This document shows, piece after piece, positions 39,972-52,129 of a stretch of 64,000 bases of DNA (within the stretch, counting starts at the first letter, position 1; each line of letters begins with the position of its first letter). Source of the DNA: Ustilaginoidea virens (Eukaryota > Ascomycota > Sordariomycetes > Hypocreales > Clavicipitaceae); contig NC_057322.1 in the NCBI RefSeq assembly GCF_000687475.1, positions 1,302,001 to 1,366,000 of the forward strand, read 5' to 3'. A model generated the notes under the pieces. It had not been told where the DNA came from. It worked only from the letters and a program-made list of their open reading frames with translations, and made no database searches. A program made the translations under genes and the position numbers.

Positions 39972-42900
39972 GGTCGAATATCAAAAGTCTGCTATGCCAC
40001 ACCGACACGCAGCCAAGTTGTGCTGTCCGTCAGATCTGCTCCGGCCCAACGTGGCCAACAACAAAAACAGGTGTACTAATGATGCTTTTTGTGTCCGAGG
40101 TGCCCCTCGATCTGCTGAGGAAAATAAAAGAAACGACGCAATCAAGTCGCGGCTTCTGCTTGGTAGATGTCGCGACAGAGACGTATGGGAGAGCGTAGCG
40201 GCGAACGTTGGGCTCGTCACCTCGGTATGTGGTCGGAGGAGTAGGGGTTAGAACACGATCCTGCTACTGCAAACATGACCGGGGCGAAGAGAAATGTGCT
40301 GCTATTCCCCTGCGAAATAGAGGAATTATATATGGTCAGGTTCTCGGGAGGGACCTGAGGGGTGGCAATGAGGACGCTGGGTAGGCAACCAGCGAAAAAA
40401 AAAACACTTTCCCAATGACGCGTAAAGAGAGCGGATGGACGGATGTCGAATGAAGAGCCGACACGCCTTGATCAAGTTGATGAAAGATTTGTCAAATTTT
40501 TTGTTGATTGGCGAATGCCAAAATCTTGTGAAGGAGCAAGAAAGACGTGGTGTGGGTGGAGTTGGGGCGGTACTTATAAAAATCAGGTGGCAAAAAGACG
40601 GGAGGGCAGAGCAGACAGCTGACGGCCACGCTCTGGACGGAGCTCAGGAGGGGCTTTTTCGCCCTAAGCCGGGTCCGCTAGCACAAGGGAAAACAGGGGA
40701 AACAACATGAGCACAGTGAGCACAGGGGTGCAGGTCTGAACACTGCGTGACACTGACCCGTCAAGGGAACGCAGGCAAGAGGGTGTGGTGGGGTGCGGCG
40801 GCGGCGGGTGGGGTGGGGGGGGTGGTAGTAGCATGGCAGCCATGCATGGATCGAAGGCAGACGGAGTAGAGAGAGTGCTCAGCGCTTTAGCTGTTCACGG
40901 TTACCCAAGCGAAAGATTGTTGGTGCGCAGTGCGCACATGTACGGACTCCGGAGCGGAGTAGCCAATTGGTGATACATGTATCCGTAATGTCCACACCTC
41001 CCATGTGAGGAGGACCAACGATCTTTTGCGAGCGAGAAAGAAAAGGAAGGAAAAAAGAAGACATGGAAAGAAGAGAAGTCTTGGCAAGGCACCAGACGTG
41101 TTGTGAATTGTCATCCGCCAGATTTTCCTGCTGTTTCGTCGTGCTTCGGGCGGCTTCTGTGTGGTGCTCTCTGGGTGTCTGTCCCGGTACTCGGTACGAC
41201 AGCGGGAACCAGACCTCTCACCCATCCACCCTCCGTCCTCGCGCGACAAGATGAGTCATTGAGTTAATTATTCGCTCATGAAACTTTGAAGGTGCCGGTG
41301 GCAACAGGTACGCGTTGCTTACCATGACCAGCCAGCCTCTCTCTCTCTCTCACTCTCTCTCTCTCTGCGCGTGTCCGCCTGAGTACTCTGTAGCAAAGCA
41401 AGTACCAGGTATTGAGGAGAAGTACCCCCTGACAGGACCCAAATGACGGGCAGCCCTTTGGTGCTGGGCGCAGGGTCCATCTGGCCAATCAACGTGCATG
41501 TTCCACTTGCAGGGCAACCAGCTTCCATTTGTCTCAAGCAAACATCCAGAGTATGCCCGACTGGTTGGTGTTGCGCCATTGAGTGGTTTCCATGCGTTGC
41601 GTGCTTTGCTGTTTCCCAGCAGCTGACCAAGAAATAGAAAGGTTGTCTTGGCCAGCCAGCAGCTGTACTATGTGCGTAGCTGATGCGAGGAGAAAACTTG
41701 CCGGGAAGAGACAGGACATGACGGCGCCGAGAATTGTAGCCACCACCATTTCTACTGACTCGTTTTCCATCGGGAGCCTTAAAAGGGGGAGGGGGGGGAG
41801 GCATGGAGCGTGCATGGCGTCTGGTACAAGTGGGTCAACTGTATATTGAGTATTTCTGGTGGCCGGAGAGGGTGTAGCTTTGACAGGCCGGGCGTTTTAG
41901 CGGATGGAAATCTGTCTGGTTCAGGTGGGGATGCGAAGTACCCAAGGCGGCCGCCAGCCGCCAGCCCAGCCGCCAGCCAGCTGTAGCCTGGAAGGAAGTT
42001 CACCGAGGGAGGCAAGTCAATCCACGAAGGATCCATGATGCTCTCGGCAAGATAATCGTTTCTTTCCTTGACGAAAAAATCGTACGTGATAAAGGCCAAC
42101 CCGACGGCACTGCCACCGTTTAGGGACATGCAACTGACAGGAAGTGACTCTGACTATGACCCGACTGCTAGCTACCGTTACTATATCCTAATTCTACCAG
42201 ATGTGGACGAGTACTCCGTACAAAGTCCCGCTTCAGGAACCTTTCATGCGGCGATGCACGAGGTCGATCCGCCGACGCAGCATCGTCCCTAGCAGTGGCT
42301 AAACCAGCCAACATCTAAACATGAACAATCTGGTGTCGGCCGGTTCTATGCTTCCACCACGACTACAAGGTTGATGCTTGTCGACCAGGTGCATTCCTGG
42401 TAGGGAGATAATCTACACGCTCCACCGTCTTGCTTATTCCCTGGACTTTTTCTTTCTTTCTTTTTTTTTTAACATTTTTGGCCACTCTTTCTTCTCCCCG
42501 TTTCAAGGACCAAGCCGGATGAACAACCCCCCCCCCCCCCGTCCTTGGACTGCATGGATGCTAACCCTGCCGTGCCCTGCCTCACTGACATTCTTCCTTG
42601 GCAGTGTGTTGCCTCATGGATCAAGAAGCAATCTACTAAAATAATAAGCGAAATTACCACCCGAGGCCCCAATTCGCTGCTCTCAGCCTCTCGACACTTC
42701 CACACAATCTTGAACTTTTATGGTAAGGGTTGTGCTCGGGGTGGTTTCGCCGTCCGAAAGAAAAAAAATTTTCCCCTGTCAAATGTTATTTGTACAGAGG
42801 AAACCCCGGCAAGGTCAGTCTTGCAGGCCCGATGATCATCAATTCCCCTGCGCCATGAAAGCCCCTGATACACCAAGGCTATCGACCCAGTTCGTGCTAG

Positions 42901-45900
42901 GCGTTTGGAGTCTGGACCAATCCTCAGGTGGCATGCAATAATTTGCAGATAAGGACGTGGTCAAAGCATCTTCTTTGCCTTGGTTGTCCACTGCAGTGGA
43001 AAACATTGACGCAGCCTGTCGTGCCACTCGCGGCATCGCACAGCAAGGCAACACAGCAAGGCGACCCTGGAATCCTATATGCGTCTGCCCTGTTTTGGGA
43101 AATAACATGCAATTACTCCGTACAGGAGTAAGAAAGAGGACGCAAACAAGTCATGTGCTGGTGCTCCGTACTCCGGATTCCGTGTTCCAACGGAGTTTTC
43201 GCGTTTCTATCTGAAAAAGAAAGTCCACCAGACCGTCCGTCTAAGCAGAGCGTGCCAATGCTCTCAACACTAAATATATGAAATGATGGACATGAGCCGC
43301 CAGCTCGCCCCCGAGGTGGTCATCCAATCGCGCCTGCCAAATGTCTCTCGGCCTCTCCGTTGCTGTTACTTGTCAATGTACCCCGTAATCCACGGGCAGT
43401 TGCTATTCCTATAGTCCAGACTCTAGACTATCAGTGCGGAGTGCTGCGAATGTCTCGATGTCGGTACCTTTGTTTCTCCTGGCCTTGGGCAACAGTCGTG
43501 GTAGTGAGAATGGGAAACCAGAACTCTGCACCTGTTTAGTCAGCGAAGAGCATAGCGCCGCAAGACTGCTCAACGGGTTCGCGACTGTTCATCAAGTATG
43601 ATGCCAAGGACATCGCCTCGAGCCTGGCTGCGCCCTCCAGGCCAACGTGAAGAGGATTACTCTTCATCAACCCCCTCATCAACCCATGCTACTAGCCTAC
43701 TCTATGTTGACGAGCTCGAGGCTTTGCATTTCTGGAATGCGAATACAAAATGACATGTCGAGGCCGCCTCATGATTGCAACGTTTTGCCAGTCTTACTCC
43801 GTACGTAGGTGGACCCAGGTCAGCTCTACAATCAACAAGACAAGTCAGACAAACTTTGAAAGGTCCCACCGTTGGCGGCGAAGGAGCCGCAGCGTCCCGT
43901 TTCCTGCAAGGTCCGCGACACTGCAGATGTTGTCTGTTGTCCGCACACTGACTACTTGGTAGGGGACGATTGTTGGGAAAGGACAAGGGCGATGCTCCAG
44001 CGCTGCCGTCGCAACAAGAGACGCTGCCACCATTCCGTATTATCATGATGGGTTCCGACCAGCCCATGGCGACGTCACTCACACGGCACGTAGGCCCAAC
44101 GTTGAAAACGGCTTCACTCGGAAGTACCACGAAGATGGGTTGGGAGACTCGAGATTCTGTAAAGATTACACCCTACCCTCCACCAAAGTGGCCTCGATGA
44201 ACAGGCATTACAGTGGGCAACTAGCTCGATCAGGCACCAGACACTTCCTGTGCGCTAACTCGGTAGCTGGGGCCCTATTGGGCTCGATACGGTTTGCGGC
44301 GTGTGCTGTTGACTCCAGGCTCCAGAGTAATATCATGTTTGGGACTTTTTTCGTTTTTTTTTTTTTTCTTTTCTTGTCTTTTCATTCCCCGGTGCGGAGG
44401 TTTTTTTTCCCTCCGCCATTTTATACAAACGAGACACGACAGCCACAACGTGGCGATAATCACATGTTTTGTTTGCCCGTCCTTTTGCTTTGCTTCCTTT
44501 TTTTTTTTTCTTTGTTTTTTCTTCTTCCTCATTTTTAGATTCCTCGCGTTGGCTAAAAAAACCCAGAAACCCAGCATGTGACTCAAAGAGACAGACTCGG
44601 TCCCTCTCTCGCATCTTGACTTTAGGCATACTCTCCCGCCCAAGGCTTCTTCTCTCCTGTATTGATGTCCAAAGGCGCCTCTTCTGTCGAATCAGGCAGC
44701 GCACCAAGTATTGGGCCAGGTGGTTCTGATTGGCGCGAGAGGAAAACACCGTCGGAGGTGTGGGAGGACTTGGGTCGCCCCCGCCAGTCGGCGCCAGATC
44801 AGTTATCCTTGTCGTCCGTGACTCCGTTGATGCAGGTAATCGCCCAGCCTGGTTGGCTGCATTTGCGACAACAACAGACGCTGCTGTATATTTTCCTTCC
44901 GACAACGGTGACCTGCCTCAGACCCAGTTGCTGACCGACTCTTTTGGGGGTCATCGTCGGCCTGGTAGCCTGGGCGAGAGTCGACACCGACGAGGACAAA
45001 CAGTGGACCGAGCTGGGTCAAGAGTCAGGATGGCCATCAGAACGAGTCAAGAATCAGGGCTTCCCTGGTCTGGTACGTCGGTTCCTTCTCCCGTCTTTTT
45101 TTTATTTTTTTTGTTTTTTTTCCCGTCAATCTTCTCATTGACAGCCGAGCCAAGCACTGGAAACATTGCCGCGACAGAGCACCACGGTTGCGCCGTGCGC
45201 GGACGATGTATTCTCCGTCCCGTTTTCATGCAGTGACTGACGTCAAACGCAGAAGCCGAGTTGGGCTGCAGATTCGTGTGAAATGAAATGACGGTGTATG
45301 GGAGCTTTGTTTGCTTTCTTCTGCCTTGCCCTTTGGGCCCTTGCCCTCGAGGGGTCTTGGCTCCTCGGAAGCTCAGACACCCACAGCCTCGCAAAGCAAG
45401 GTCAAAGAAAAGCCAGGTTCTACATGCGTGTTGTGAAGCATGGGCCGGCCCGGAGATCTGGATCACGCAATCAGCAGAGCCGTCTTGGTATGCACCTTCT
45501 TCCCGAGCTCCTCTCAGGCAAGTCTGCATCCCAAGTCGCGACCATGACTTGCGACCCGAACCCGACAAAGTCCTTGGAACCCACCTCCCGGGGCCAGTCA
45601 GTCTCTTTGCACGCCCCTCCGGTTCCATCCCACGTCGGTCCTGCTGCCTTACCGCGCTGCACCAATGCCCAGCTCGCTCCCCTCCAGCTCGTTTCGTACC
45701 CCATGAAGCTGCCGTCGCGGCGTGAGCGGGTGCCAAAAATCCCCCGTCAGGCCGCCGGCATGCACCAAGTTTCACAGGGCCCTCAGCACGGGGGTTCTGC
45801 CTGCGCCGCATCTTTGGGCAAGACATGCCTCGAGGCTTGACGGGCGGCTGCCTTCCTCTTTGGCTTCTTCCTCGCCCCGGTCGCTGGGCCGAGGCCTCCG

Positions 45901-46551
45901 AACAAGGCCGGGGGTTGAGCGGCGCCGTTGGCGGCCGGGGCGAGGGCCGCCAAGGTTAGCCGTCCGCCACGTGGGACGGCCTCGGATTCTTCAGCGGCTG
46001 GGGGGGACTACAACTGCAACCGCCGCAACTGCAAGTGCCGGCGGCCGCAAGCAAGAGCAAAAGCAAAAGCAGGTAGACAGGCAGACACTCCACGGCAACT
46101 TGCAACCTCGAGACTCGGGACTCACGAGCCACCTTGGGGCCCTGGGGCGCGACGCGCGCAGCCCGGAGAAATCACCCGCCGAGCCCACGTCCATGACGCC
46201 CATCCAACTCCGCGCTTTGCTTCATGCTCGCCTCCAACAGTCACAAGGTCATTCACGGGGCCAGAACTACGCACGACGAGCGGATTCGCCGCCAGATGTT
46301 GTATTACTGCGGGGTAACGTTCAAACGCTGCCATGCCAAATGTGTGCTTTCCAACAGTGAATAGAAGTGTATAGACGAGACTTGACAGCCGACGAGACAA
46401 AAGGTGGAAAAAAAAAAGGGTAAAAAAAAAAACCGCCCATCCCTTGAATGTACATATGCCAAAGACATGTACTCCCCAAAGGTATTGCGCCCCCGAAGTG
46501 TATCAACCTCGTCTGACGCCCGGCCACGCATAGCAAGCCTTTAGGACCTCG
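39972..46551. other. 6.6-kb gene-free stretch
   Basis: I find no codon-biased frame or family motif. Short frames (for example a 116-codon minus-strand frame 41779-42129 and a 180-codon plus-strand frame 45298-45840) lack support. Contents include a CTCT tract (41337-41367), G-rich (38 bp around 40800), oligo-C (42529-42540), T-rich tracts (44356-44368, 45098-45121) and several TACTCCGTAC words (42211, 43113, 43163, 43796). Confidence 0.5.
41337..41367. repeat. (CT)n dinucleotide tract
   Basis: A nearly perfect CT repeat of about 30 bp, interrupted by one CA, lies in the gene-free stretch. Confidence 0.8.
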
Positions 46552-47289
46552 TCACTGCATCGCCGGGTGCTTGTCCATCGACCGCACGTCCAGGCTGCTG
46601 TACCTCGCCGTAAAGGAGCATCGTGTCCGCCTCATCAAGCACGACAGGCACCCGACTGTCCTCAGGGCCTTGTGGTTTGGTTGTCTGGCCACGACGCAGG
46701 GCTTGCCTCCCCCGCGGCAGTGGTCGCAGGCCCGAGCCCGGCCGACCTGCACGCCTTCTTTGCCCGTGCCGCCGAGGAAATGCGTCTTCTGGTGATCTGC
46801 CATGGCCCTTCGGGGGAACAACCTGAGGCACCTCTGGCAGCGGACCATGTTGTGCATGACAGTTTCTTCCTCTGTCTCTGACTCGTCTTCACTCGAGTCC
46901 GCAGCCCGGTTCTCGTCAGCAGTGAATGGCGACTTGTCTGCCGCAGGGGATGGTGGTAGTGGTGCTGCTGCTGCTTCTGGTGGTGGTGGTGGTGGTGCTG
47001 CTGCTGCTGCTGCGGGCACAGACGCAGGCGCAGTGGCAGGCGCAGGTGCAGGTGCAGGTGAAGATGAAGGTGCAGGTGCAGTGGCAGGAGCAGGCGTAGG
47101 CGCTGCTGGCCGTGCTGCTTTTTCCTCCGCGGGGCTGAGCCGCGAGGCAATGCTGATGCAGGTGCTTTCCCAGTGAGCCATCTGGACTGAGTGGTCAGCA
47201 CTTTGGCCCAGAATCGCTGCTGCAGTCCTGCGTGTCTGCAACATACTGCGCTGTTCTGCAGAGCTGCACGAGAAAAGAGGATAGGACAA
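46552..47289 (-). CDS. Zinc-finger protein with C2H2 finger plus Zn(II)2Cys6-spaced cysteine cluster, up to 245 aa
   Basis: Single open frame; the start could be 47289, 47244 (MLQTRRTAAAIL) or 47181 (MAHWESTCIS). Residues 60-115 are an Ala/Pro repeat (PAPAPATAPA, AAAAPPPPPP). An acidic stretch follows (DSSEDESETEEE, 131-142). Then comes a C2H2-like finger, C151-X2-C154-X11-H166-X3-H170 (nt 46839-46780). Last is a cysteine cluster C188-X2-C191-X6-C198-X15-C214-X2-C217-X6-C224 (nt 46728-46618), which has the internal spacing of a fungal Zn2Cys6 finger with a longer central loop. It is Arg/Lys rich. A DNA-binding role is inferred. I do not know this domain pair as a named family. It borders tandem repeat arrays and has no close neighbouring gene. 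Confidence 0.6.
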   Translation of the reverse strand: MSYPLFSCSSAEQRSMLQTRRTAAAILGQSADHSVQMAHWESTCISIASRLSPAEEKAARPAAPTPAPATAPAPSSSPAPAPAPATAPASVPAAAAAAPPPPPPEAAAAPLPPSPAADKSPFTADENRAADSSEDESETEEETVMHNMVRCQRCLRLFPRRAMADHQKTHFLGGTGKEGVQVGRARACDHCRGGGKPCVVARQPNHKALRTVGCLSCLMRRTRCSFTARYSSLDVRSMDKHPAMQ

Positions 47290-47363
47290 GATGTCTAGGA
47301 GATGTCCAGACAGAATGTGTGACAGTGATGGTGATGTGTGTATATGGCTTTGATCAATGATTA
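47290..47363. other. Leader region and degenerate repeat copy
   Basis: The segment upstream of the zinc-finger frame ends in GTGTGTATATGGCTTTGATCAATG, which resembles the tail of the 88/110-bp repeat units to its right. The array may therefore begin inside the promoter of the zinc-finger gene. Confidence 0.45.
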
Positions 47364-47720
47364 TGCCAGTTGTTCAAGTCTGGCAGAGCGCGTCCACTCG
47401 GGTTTGTGAGTTGTTGTTTTGATATGTGTAGATTGCTTCAAGTAGAAATAATGCCAGTTTTTCAAGTCTGACAGAGTGCGTCCACTTAGGTTTGTGAGTT
47501 GTTGTTTTGATGTGTGTGGATTGCCTCAAATAAAAATGATGCCGGTTTTTCAAGTCTGGCAGAGCGCGTCCACTCAGGTTTTTGTGAGTTGTTATTCAGA
47601 GATTCAAGCCTGGTAATGTGTGTGTGTAGATGGCTTTGAACAATGACGGTGCCAGTCTCCCAAGTCTGCCAGGGCGCGCCCAACCCTCCTCTTTATACAC
47701 CCATTCCTCCCGGAATAAGC
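47364..47720. repeat. 88-bp tandem array, three copies plus a diverged fourth
   Basis: Units begin TGCCAGTTNTTCAAGTCTGG at 47364, 47452 and 47540 (period 88 bp). The third unit is extended to 110 bp, and a diverged fourth begins at 47650. Each unit carries AGAGCGCGTCCACTCRGG and TTTGTGAGTTGTTGTTTTGA. On the minus strand the frames are partly open (peptide words such as NNNSQ and KPEWTRSARLEKP), but stops interrupt them, so I call non-coding minisatellite. Confidence 0.88.
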
Positions 47721-47929
47721 TCAGCCTGCTCCTCGAGACAGAAAGTATATCGGCCGCATCGACGGGCTTTTCTGCGCCGTCGTGGCCAGGCGTCAAGGTT
47801 TTGCTTCGCGCTCCCAGCCAAAAGGTAAACGCAAAACGGGACGGGGATGCCGTCTCCGCCAGCGTCCCTTTGGGCGCCGAGCGCGAGAATGCGTTCCGCG
47901 CAAGGCGTCAAGCATAGCAGGTGTTTATG
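47721..47929. other. Short unique segment between arrays
   Basis: About 200 bp of GC-richer DNA between the two repeat arrays. Its short open frames have no recognisable domain. Confidence 0.4.
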
Positions 47930-49085
47930 CAGGATGGCACTCTCGCATGGCTCACATCTAGCAAGGGCTGGCTGCCGTCTCCGCAGAATTCTTTACATGC
48001 CGAGGGTGAGTATACTGTCGGTATTTACAGTCCAGATGCTTGCGGGGAGGGGCGATAGGCATCACGGTGCGTTATGCCGTGGCGGCCCTTGGACTGTGGT
48101 GGAATGCTCCTGCGTGACTCTTGGATCCAGGGGGGTCAATGCCATCTTCGCAGCATACGTTGGATGGGAAGGGTGAATAATAAACTTTGGGGACTAAGAT
48201 GGAATAAAAAGTTTCCGTGGAAGGTCAGAAGCATAGGTGTGTTATCTAGAGTACTTGAGGATAATGCTCTCGTTAACTCCTGATCCAGTAACTCCTGATC
48301 TAGGAAGGGTAGTTGACTCCTAATCTAGGAAGGGTTGTTAACTTTTCATCCAGCAAGTGTTATTAACTCTTAGTCCAGAAAGGGTTACTCCCATCTTCGC
48401 AGCATCCTTTAGCCAGGAAGGGGTGAATAAACTTCAGGGATTCAGATGGAAGAAAAACATCTCCTGATCCAGGAAGGTCAGTTAACTCCTACTCTAGGAA
48501 GGGTTGTTAACTTTTCATCCAGCAAGTATTATTAACTCTCAGTCCAGAAAGGGTTACTCCCATCTTCGCAGCATCCTTTAGCCAGGAAGGGGTGAATAAA
48601 CTTCAGGGATTCAGATGGAAGAAAAACATCTCCTGATCCAGGAAGGTCGTTTAACTCCTGATCTAGGAAGGGTTGTTAACTTTTCATTCAGCAAGGGTTG
48701 TTAACTCTTAGTCCAGGAAGGGTTACTCCCATCTTCGCAGCATCCTTTAGCCAGTAAGGGGGAATAAACTTCAGGGATTCAGATGGAAGAAGAACTCTCC
48801 AAAACTCCTCACCAGGAAAGGGCAATGCCGTCTTGGCAGCATACCTCAAGCATAGGATAGTGATACGAACTATAACCCCGGCAAGGCCTAGGCGTAGGAG
48901 TGCCCAGGTAGGCGGCGGGCGACGATGCGCGGCAGGAGCCTATGTAGCGAGGTGCAGTATAAGCCTAGGGAGGCGCAGCTGGAGCCCGCGGGGCCTGGGG
49001 TATAGTGACGCAATGCTCTTGTATAACTCCTTATCCAGGAAGGGTTGACTGCCGTCTCCGCGGCATACTTCAGTCGTCGACAGTA
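47930..49085. repeat. Minisatellite region with ~169-bp higher-order units
   Basis: GGGTTACTCCCATCTTCGCAG occurs at 48382, 48551 and 48720, a period of 169 bp. Within each unit are ~22-bp monomers of the form TTAACTCYTGATCYAGGAAGG. More diverged monomers with CCGTCTCCGCRG or CATCTTCGCAGCAT appear near 47973, 48142, 48828 and 49047, so the domain spans over 1 kb. The central part is AT-richer than the flanks and has no open frame of note. Confidence 0.88.
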
Positions 49086-51683
49086 CATGCGTTCGGGCAA
49101 ATACGGGGATCTGTTGTATGAGTCGGCTGTCTGACTTTGTCGTGGTTCGGGTAACTGCCTTCTCAGTGGTCTTTGATGGACCTCTGGTTGCCACCTGTAA
49201 GGGTGCTGCTGTATCTTCCCTTTTCGTAGCAGCGAGTACCCTTTTTTTTATCTTCTTCATCATCAGCTTTAACGTAGTTTGGTGACTGGAAGCGGCAGGT
49301 TCCAGTATCGCAAGCTGTACGATGTGGCCTTCGTTCAAAACCTATGGAGGGATACCTGTCAACCTTTCCATCGATCGCGCAAAATTCGCTGTTATAGGTC
49401 CCTGTGGCATGGTCCAGGTTTTCCCGCGTAGTGCGATTTTCGGGTCTCTAGTTCTTTCCATCTTTCTTTCTTCATTTGTTTCCCGTTCTGTATCCACTGT
49501 GGATGGTGTCATTTACATTGCGTTGAGTTCAACACTGCTTGCAGATAGTTTAGATAATCTCGAACAGAAGATGAGCCGTCGCACGAGCCGTCGTCACACG
49601 CAGCAATGTGTACGACGTATCCCCCGGGTTTCATATGGCTACAATGATAGGTTAGCTTAAAAGGAAAACTATCCAAGGTGGAATGTTTAAAAAAAAAAAA
49701 ATTGAAATAATAAAAAAAAGGATTCAAGGCTCACCACTTAGCCTGCCATATACCGCCCCAGACTCACTTGGTACGCTTCCACGTCTGACGACGATCCTCC
49801 ATAGAATGTACAAGGTGGCGAACGTGGATGTAATCAAATCTGTTTTCTGGACAATTCCAGCGTGATTCGTGCTCATTGACCAAGAACGAGACTTTTTCCA
49901 GGGCCCAATCTGGCTGAGTTGGGGACAACTCCAAGTCGTGAAACTTTGATATGTCCGCTGCTGCAAGAGCAACTTGTTAGCAAATACCTCATGAATCAGT
50001 CTTGTAGGTATCCTGGGCGGTGTCCATGACTAGCTTATCACCTACACTCGAGGCACCATGGGACAGTCCCAGTACCTGTTGATTCCACGCGGATTAGCGG
50101 TTGCTTTGGTAGCCCTTCCGGTTCGCAAGGCCTTGCGGGCTTCCCCAGATCCAGCACCTGCCCGCCCGCCTGGAGTAGCTGTCCTATGGGAGCATTGAAA
50201 TAGGCGTCCCCGCACAAATGCAGGGTCAATGATGTTTAAGGTCGTCTAGGTATTGATCAGAGCCATTGTTTCGAAAGGCATACTTGCTGGCGTGGTGCGC
50301 AAGTTACCCCAGTCCGCCATCAACAGCAAGCTGCCTGATGCTCTCTGTGAGACTGCGAGCGTCACCCTCCATGTCGCCGTCTTGCACGAATTCACCGTTT
50401 TCTATGGATTGAAGTATAGTTGCCTTGTATGGAGTCGCAAGCAACAGAAATTGCCGTCTCCCGGGAGAAGAGTGAGGGCACCACTTTCAAATCCGACGTG
50501 TACTCCATCCTAATGATGATGATGGCCACCTTTGCAAAACTGAGAGTCAATGCAGTAGGGTATCCCTCACCCTGCAGTACTATGACTCTAGTTTGAGTTG
50601 CCGTCGGCCAGCACAATACCAACCTCGCGTGTCAGGGTCGACGGAGGGAGGTAGCACCCAAAGGCAAGCAGCAGTCTACTACCAAGTAGTGTTTATTTCT
50701 TGGAATGTTGATGCCAAGGTGCTCTTGCCTGGTCGAGGATGCGCGAGCTCCTGTCTCTGTCTGGTGGAGATGGGGGTCGGTGATGGCAGGTTCAAGGTCT
50801 GAAGCCAGTATCGACGTCGAAGGGGGTGACTGAGCAGCTCCCGAGTAATAGTCGCTGCCGTACCAGTGCCAGGCGACTTTTGGCAGTCCTAGGTTGCGTC
50901 ATATACGGCCTTGGCGATCCGCGATAGTAAGAGCTGTCAAAGCCTAGGCCATCAACAGCCTGTCTTGTTCGTCACCTGCCAGGATAATTTTTCGAAACGA
51001 AACAAAGGCTGCTATGGTCTGGTTGGTCCCAATTGCCCTTTGGTGGCAATGGACCGATGGAGAAGGCGAATCATTACTAGAGGACGCAAGCGACGAACGA
51101 ACGACGACAAGTATCGACAGCTAAGCTCGAGCTAACGTCTTGGATTATAGCAGCCGGTTCGAATTCTGTCTGCAGCGGGCGAATGCCGCCCACTGGTTGG
51201 TTTATTGGCCGCCTGCATGTGCGCAAGGGGGGTCAATGCCAAAGGCCCTGCAGATTCCATCACAAGAAGCAGAGTCAACTTACTATATTATTTGGTCAAT
51301 GTCTGGATTGTGCTGTGGGACAGAAAAGCCACCAGCAGCGAGACTTCACACCTACCTGGTAAGACTGGGGGAGCCCGGCAGGGCCTCGTCGGATCCACAG
51401 CGCGCAAATGGCTGCAAAACGTGATACAGCGGCATCCTTACAGCAGACGAAGCCCTGTGATTCTTGGCGATATCCTTCAGCAGATTCCTTGGCCCTGTCG
51501 GCCCCACTTGTCGGCTGGCATGCCGCTGGATTTCTTGAGGGGAAATCCCCGTCATGACTGGAACGTCATGAACCAGACTCGCTTCACATGCAGCGGTTCC
51601 TGTCTGAACGTCCGCGCCCACCATCTCGAAACGAGGCTCGAGCTATGCAACCCATCTCTTTATTTTTGGGTCTCGTTTTATCA
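49086..51683. other. Unassigned stretch, possible decayed coding pieces
   Basis: No gene can be supported. Some minus-strand stretches look like remnants: one near 50430-50290 reads ATPYKATILQSIENGEF then GDARSLTESIRQLAVDGG before a stop, and one at 51624-51352 reads ISPQEIQRHASRQVGPTG. They share no recognisable family. An A-rich patch lies at 49686-49720. Confidence 0.4.
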
Positions 51684-52129
51684 CTTTGAAGGTGCTAAGG
51701 TGCAGCTTTTGTACTAGACCAGGGTTTAAGCCAATAGAAAGCCGTAGATTAAAGAGTATATTAGCACGATAAAATAGTATGATGGCAGAAGTATCCGAAA
51801 TATCCAGATTCATAAGCGCTACATCTCACTTCCGTAGGGCATATAGGGCGCTATAAGGCAATTCCTACTAATTTAGCCACAGGCAATAGGTCTCTTTATA
51901 CCCTCTTTAATAGGCTGCAATTAGCAGGTATTAGACTTCCTTATACCAGTACTATTAAGCTCTACTGCAAATGCTATAATCTCTAATAGAAAGGATTTTA
52001 GTGATAAAGGTAGCAAGCAGCTGGACCGGTTGCTTCAATTTGATGTTAGGAGGTACGGAGTACCTGCTGGTGTATTCAGCGAAAAGTGGGTCCGATACAT
52101 ACGAAAGCTGCACCTTAGCACCTCTAAAG
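51684..52129. mobile_element. 446-bp inverted-repeat element, MITE-like, AT-rich
   Basis: A 30-bp terminal sequence at 51684-51713 and its reverse complement at 52100-52129 match at 27 of 30 positions; the core AGGTGCTAAGGTGCAGCTTT is identical. The interior 51720-52010 is strikingly AT-rich, with many TA-containing words (TTATAC, CTATAA, TTAGCA) and stops in all frames. This fits repeat-induced point mutation or a non-autonomous DNA transposon. I see no clear target-site duplication at the outer ends and no transposase. Confidence 0.65.

Noticed and set aside
46541..46831. Alternative minus-strand frame overlapping the zinc-finger gene
   Set aside because: Lacks the cysteine/histidine spacing seen in the other frame.
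49724..50520. Multi-exon gene on the minus strand
   Set aside because: Frames such as ATPYKATILQ look protein-like, but joining them needs introns of 14-31 nt or frameshifts, so no model is supported.
51150..51175. tRNA B-box-like GGTTCGAATTC
   Set aside because: No matching T-stem, A box or acceptor stem can be folded around it.
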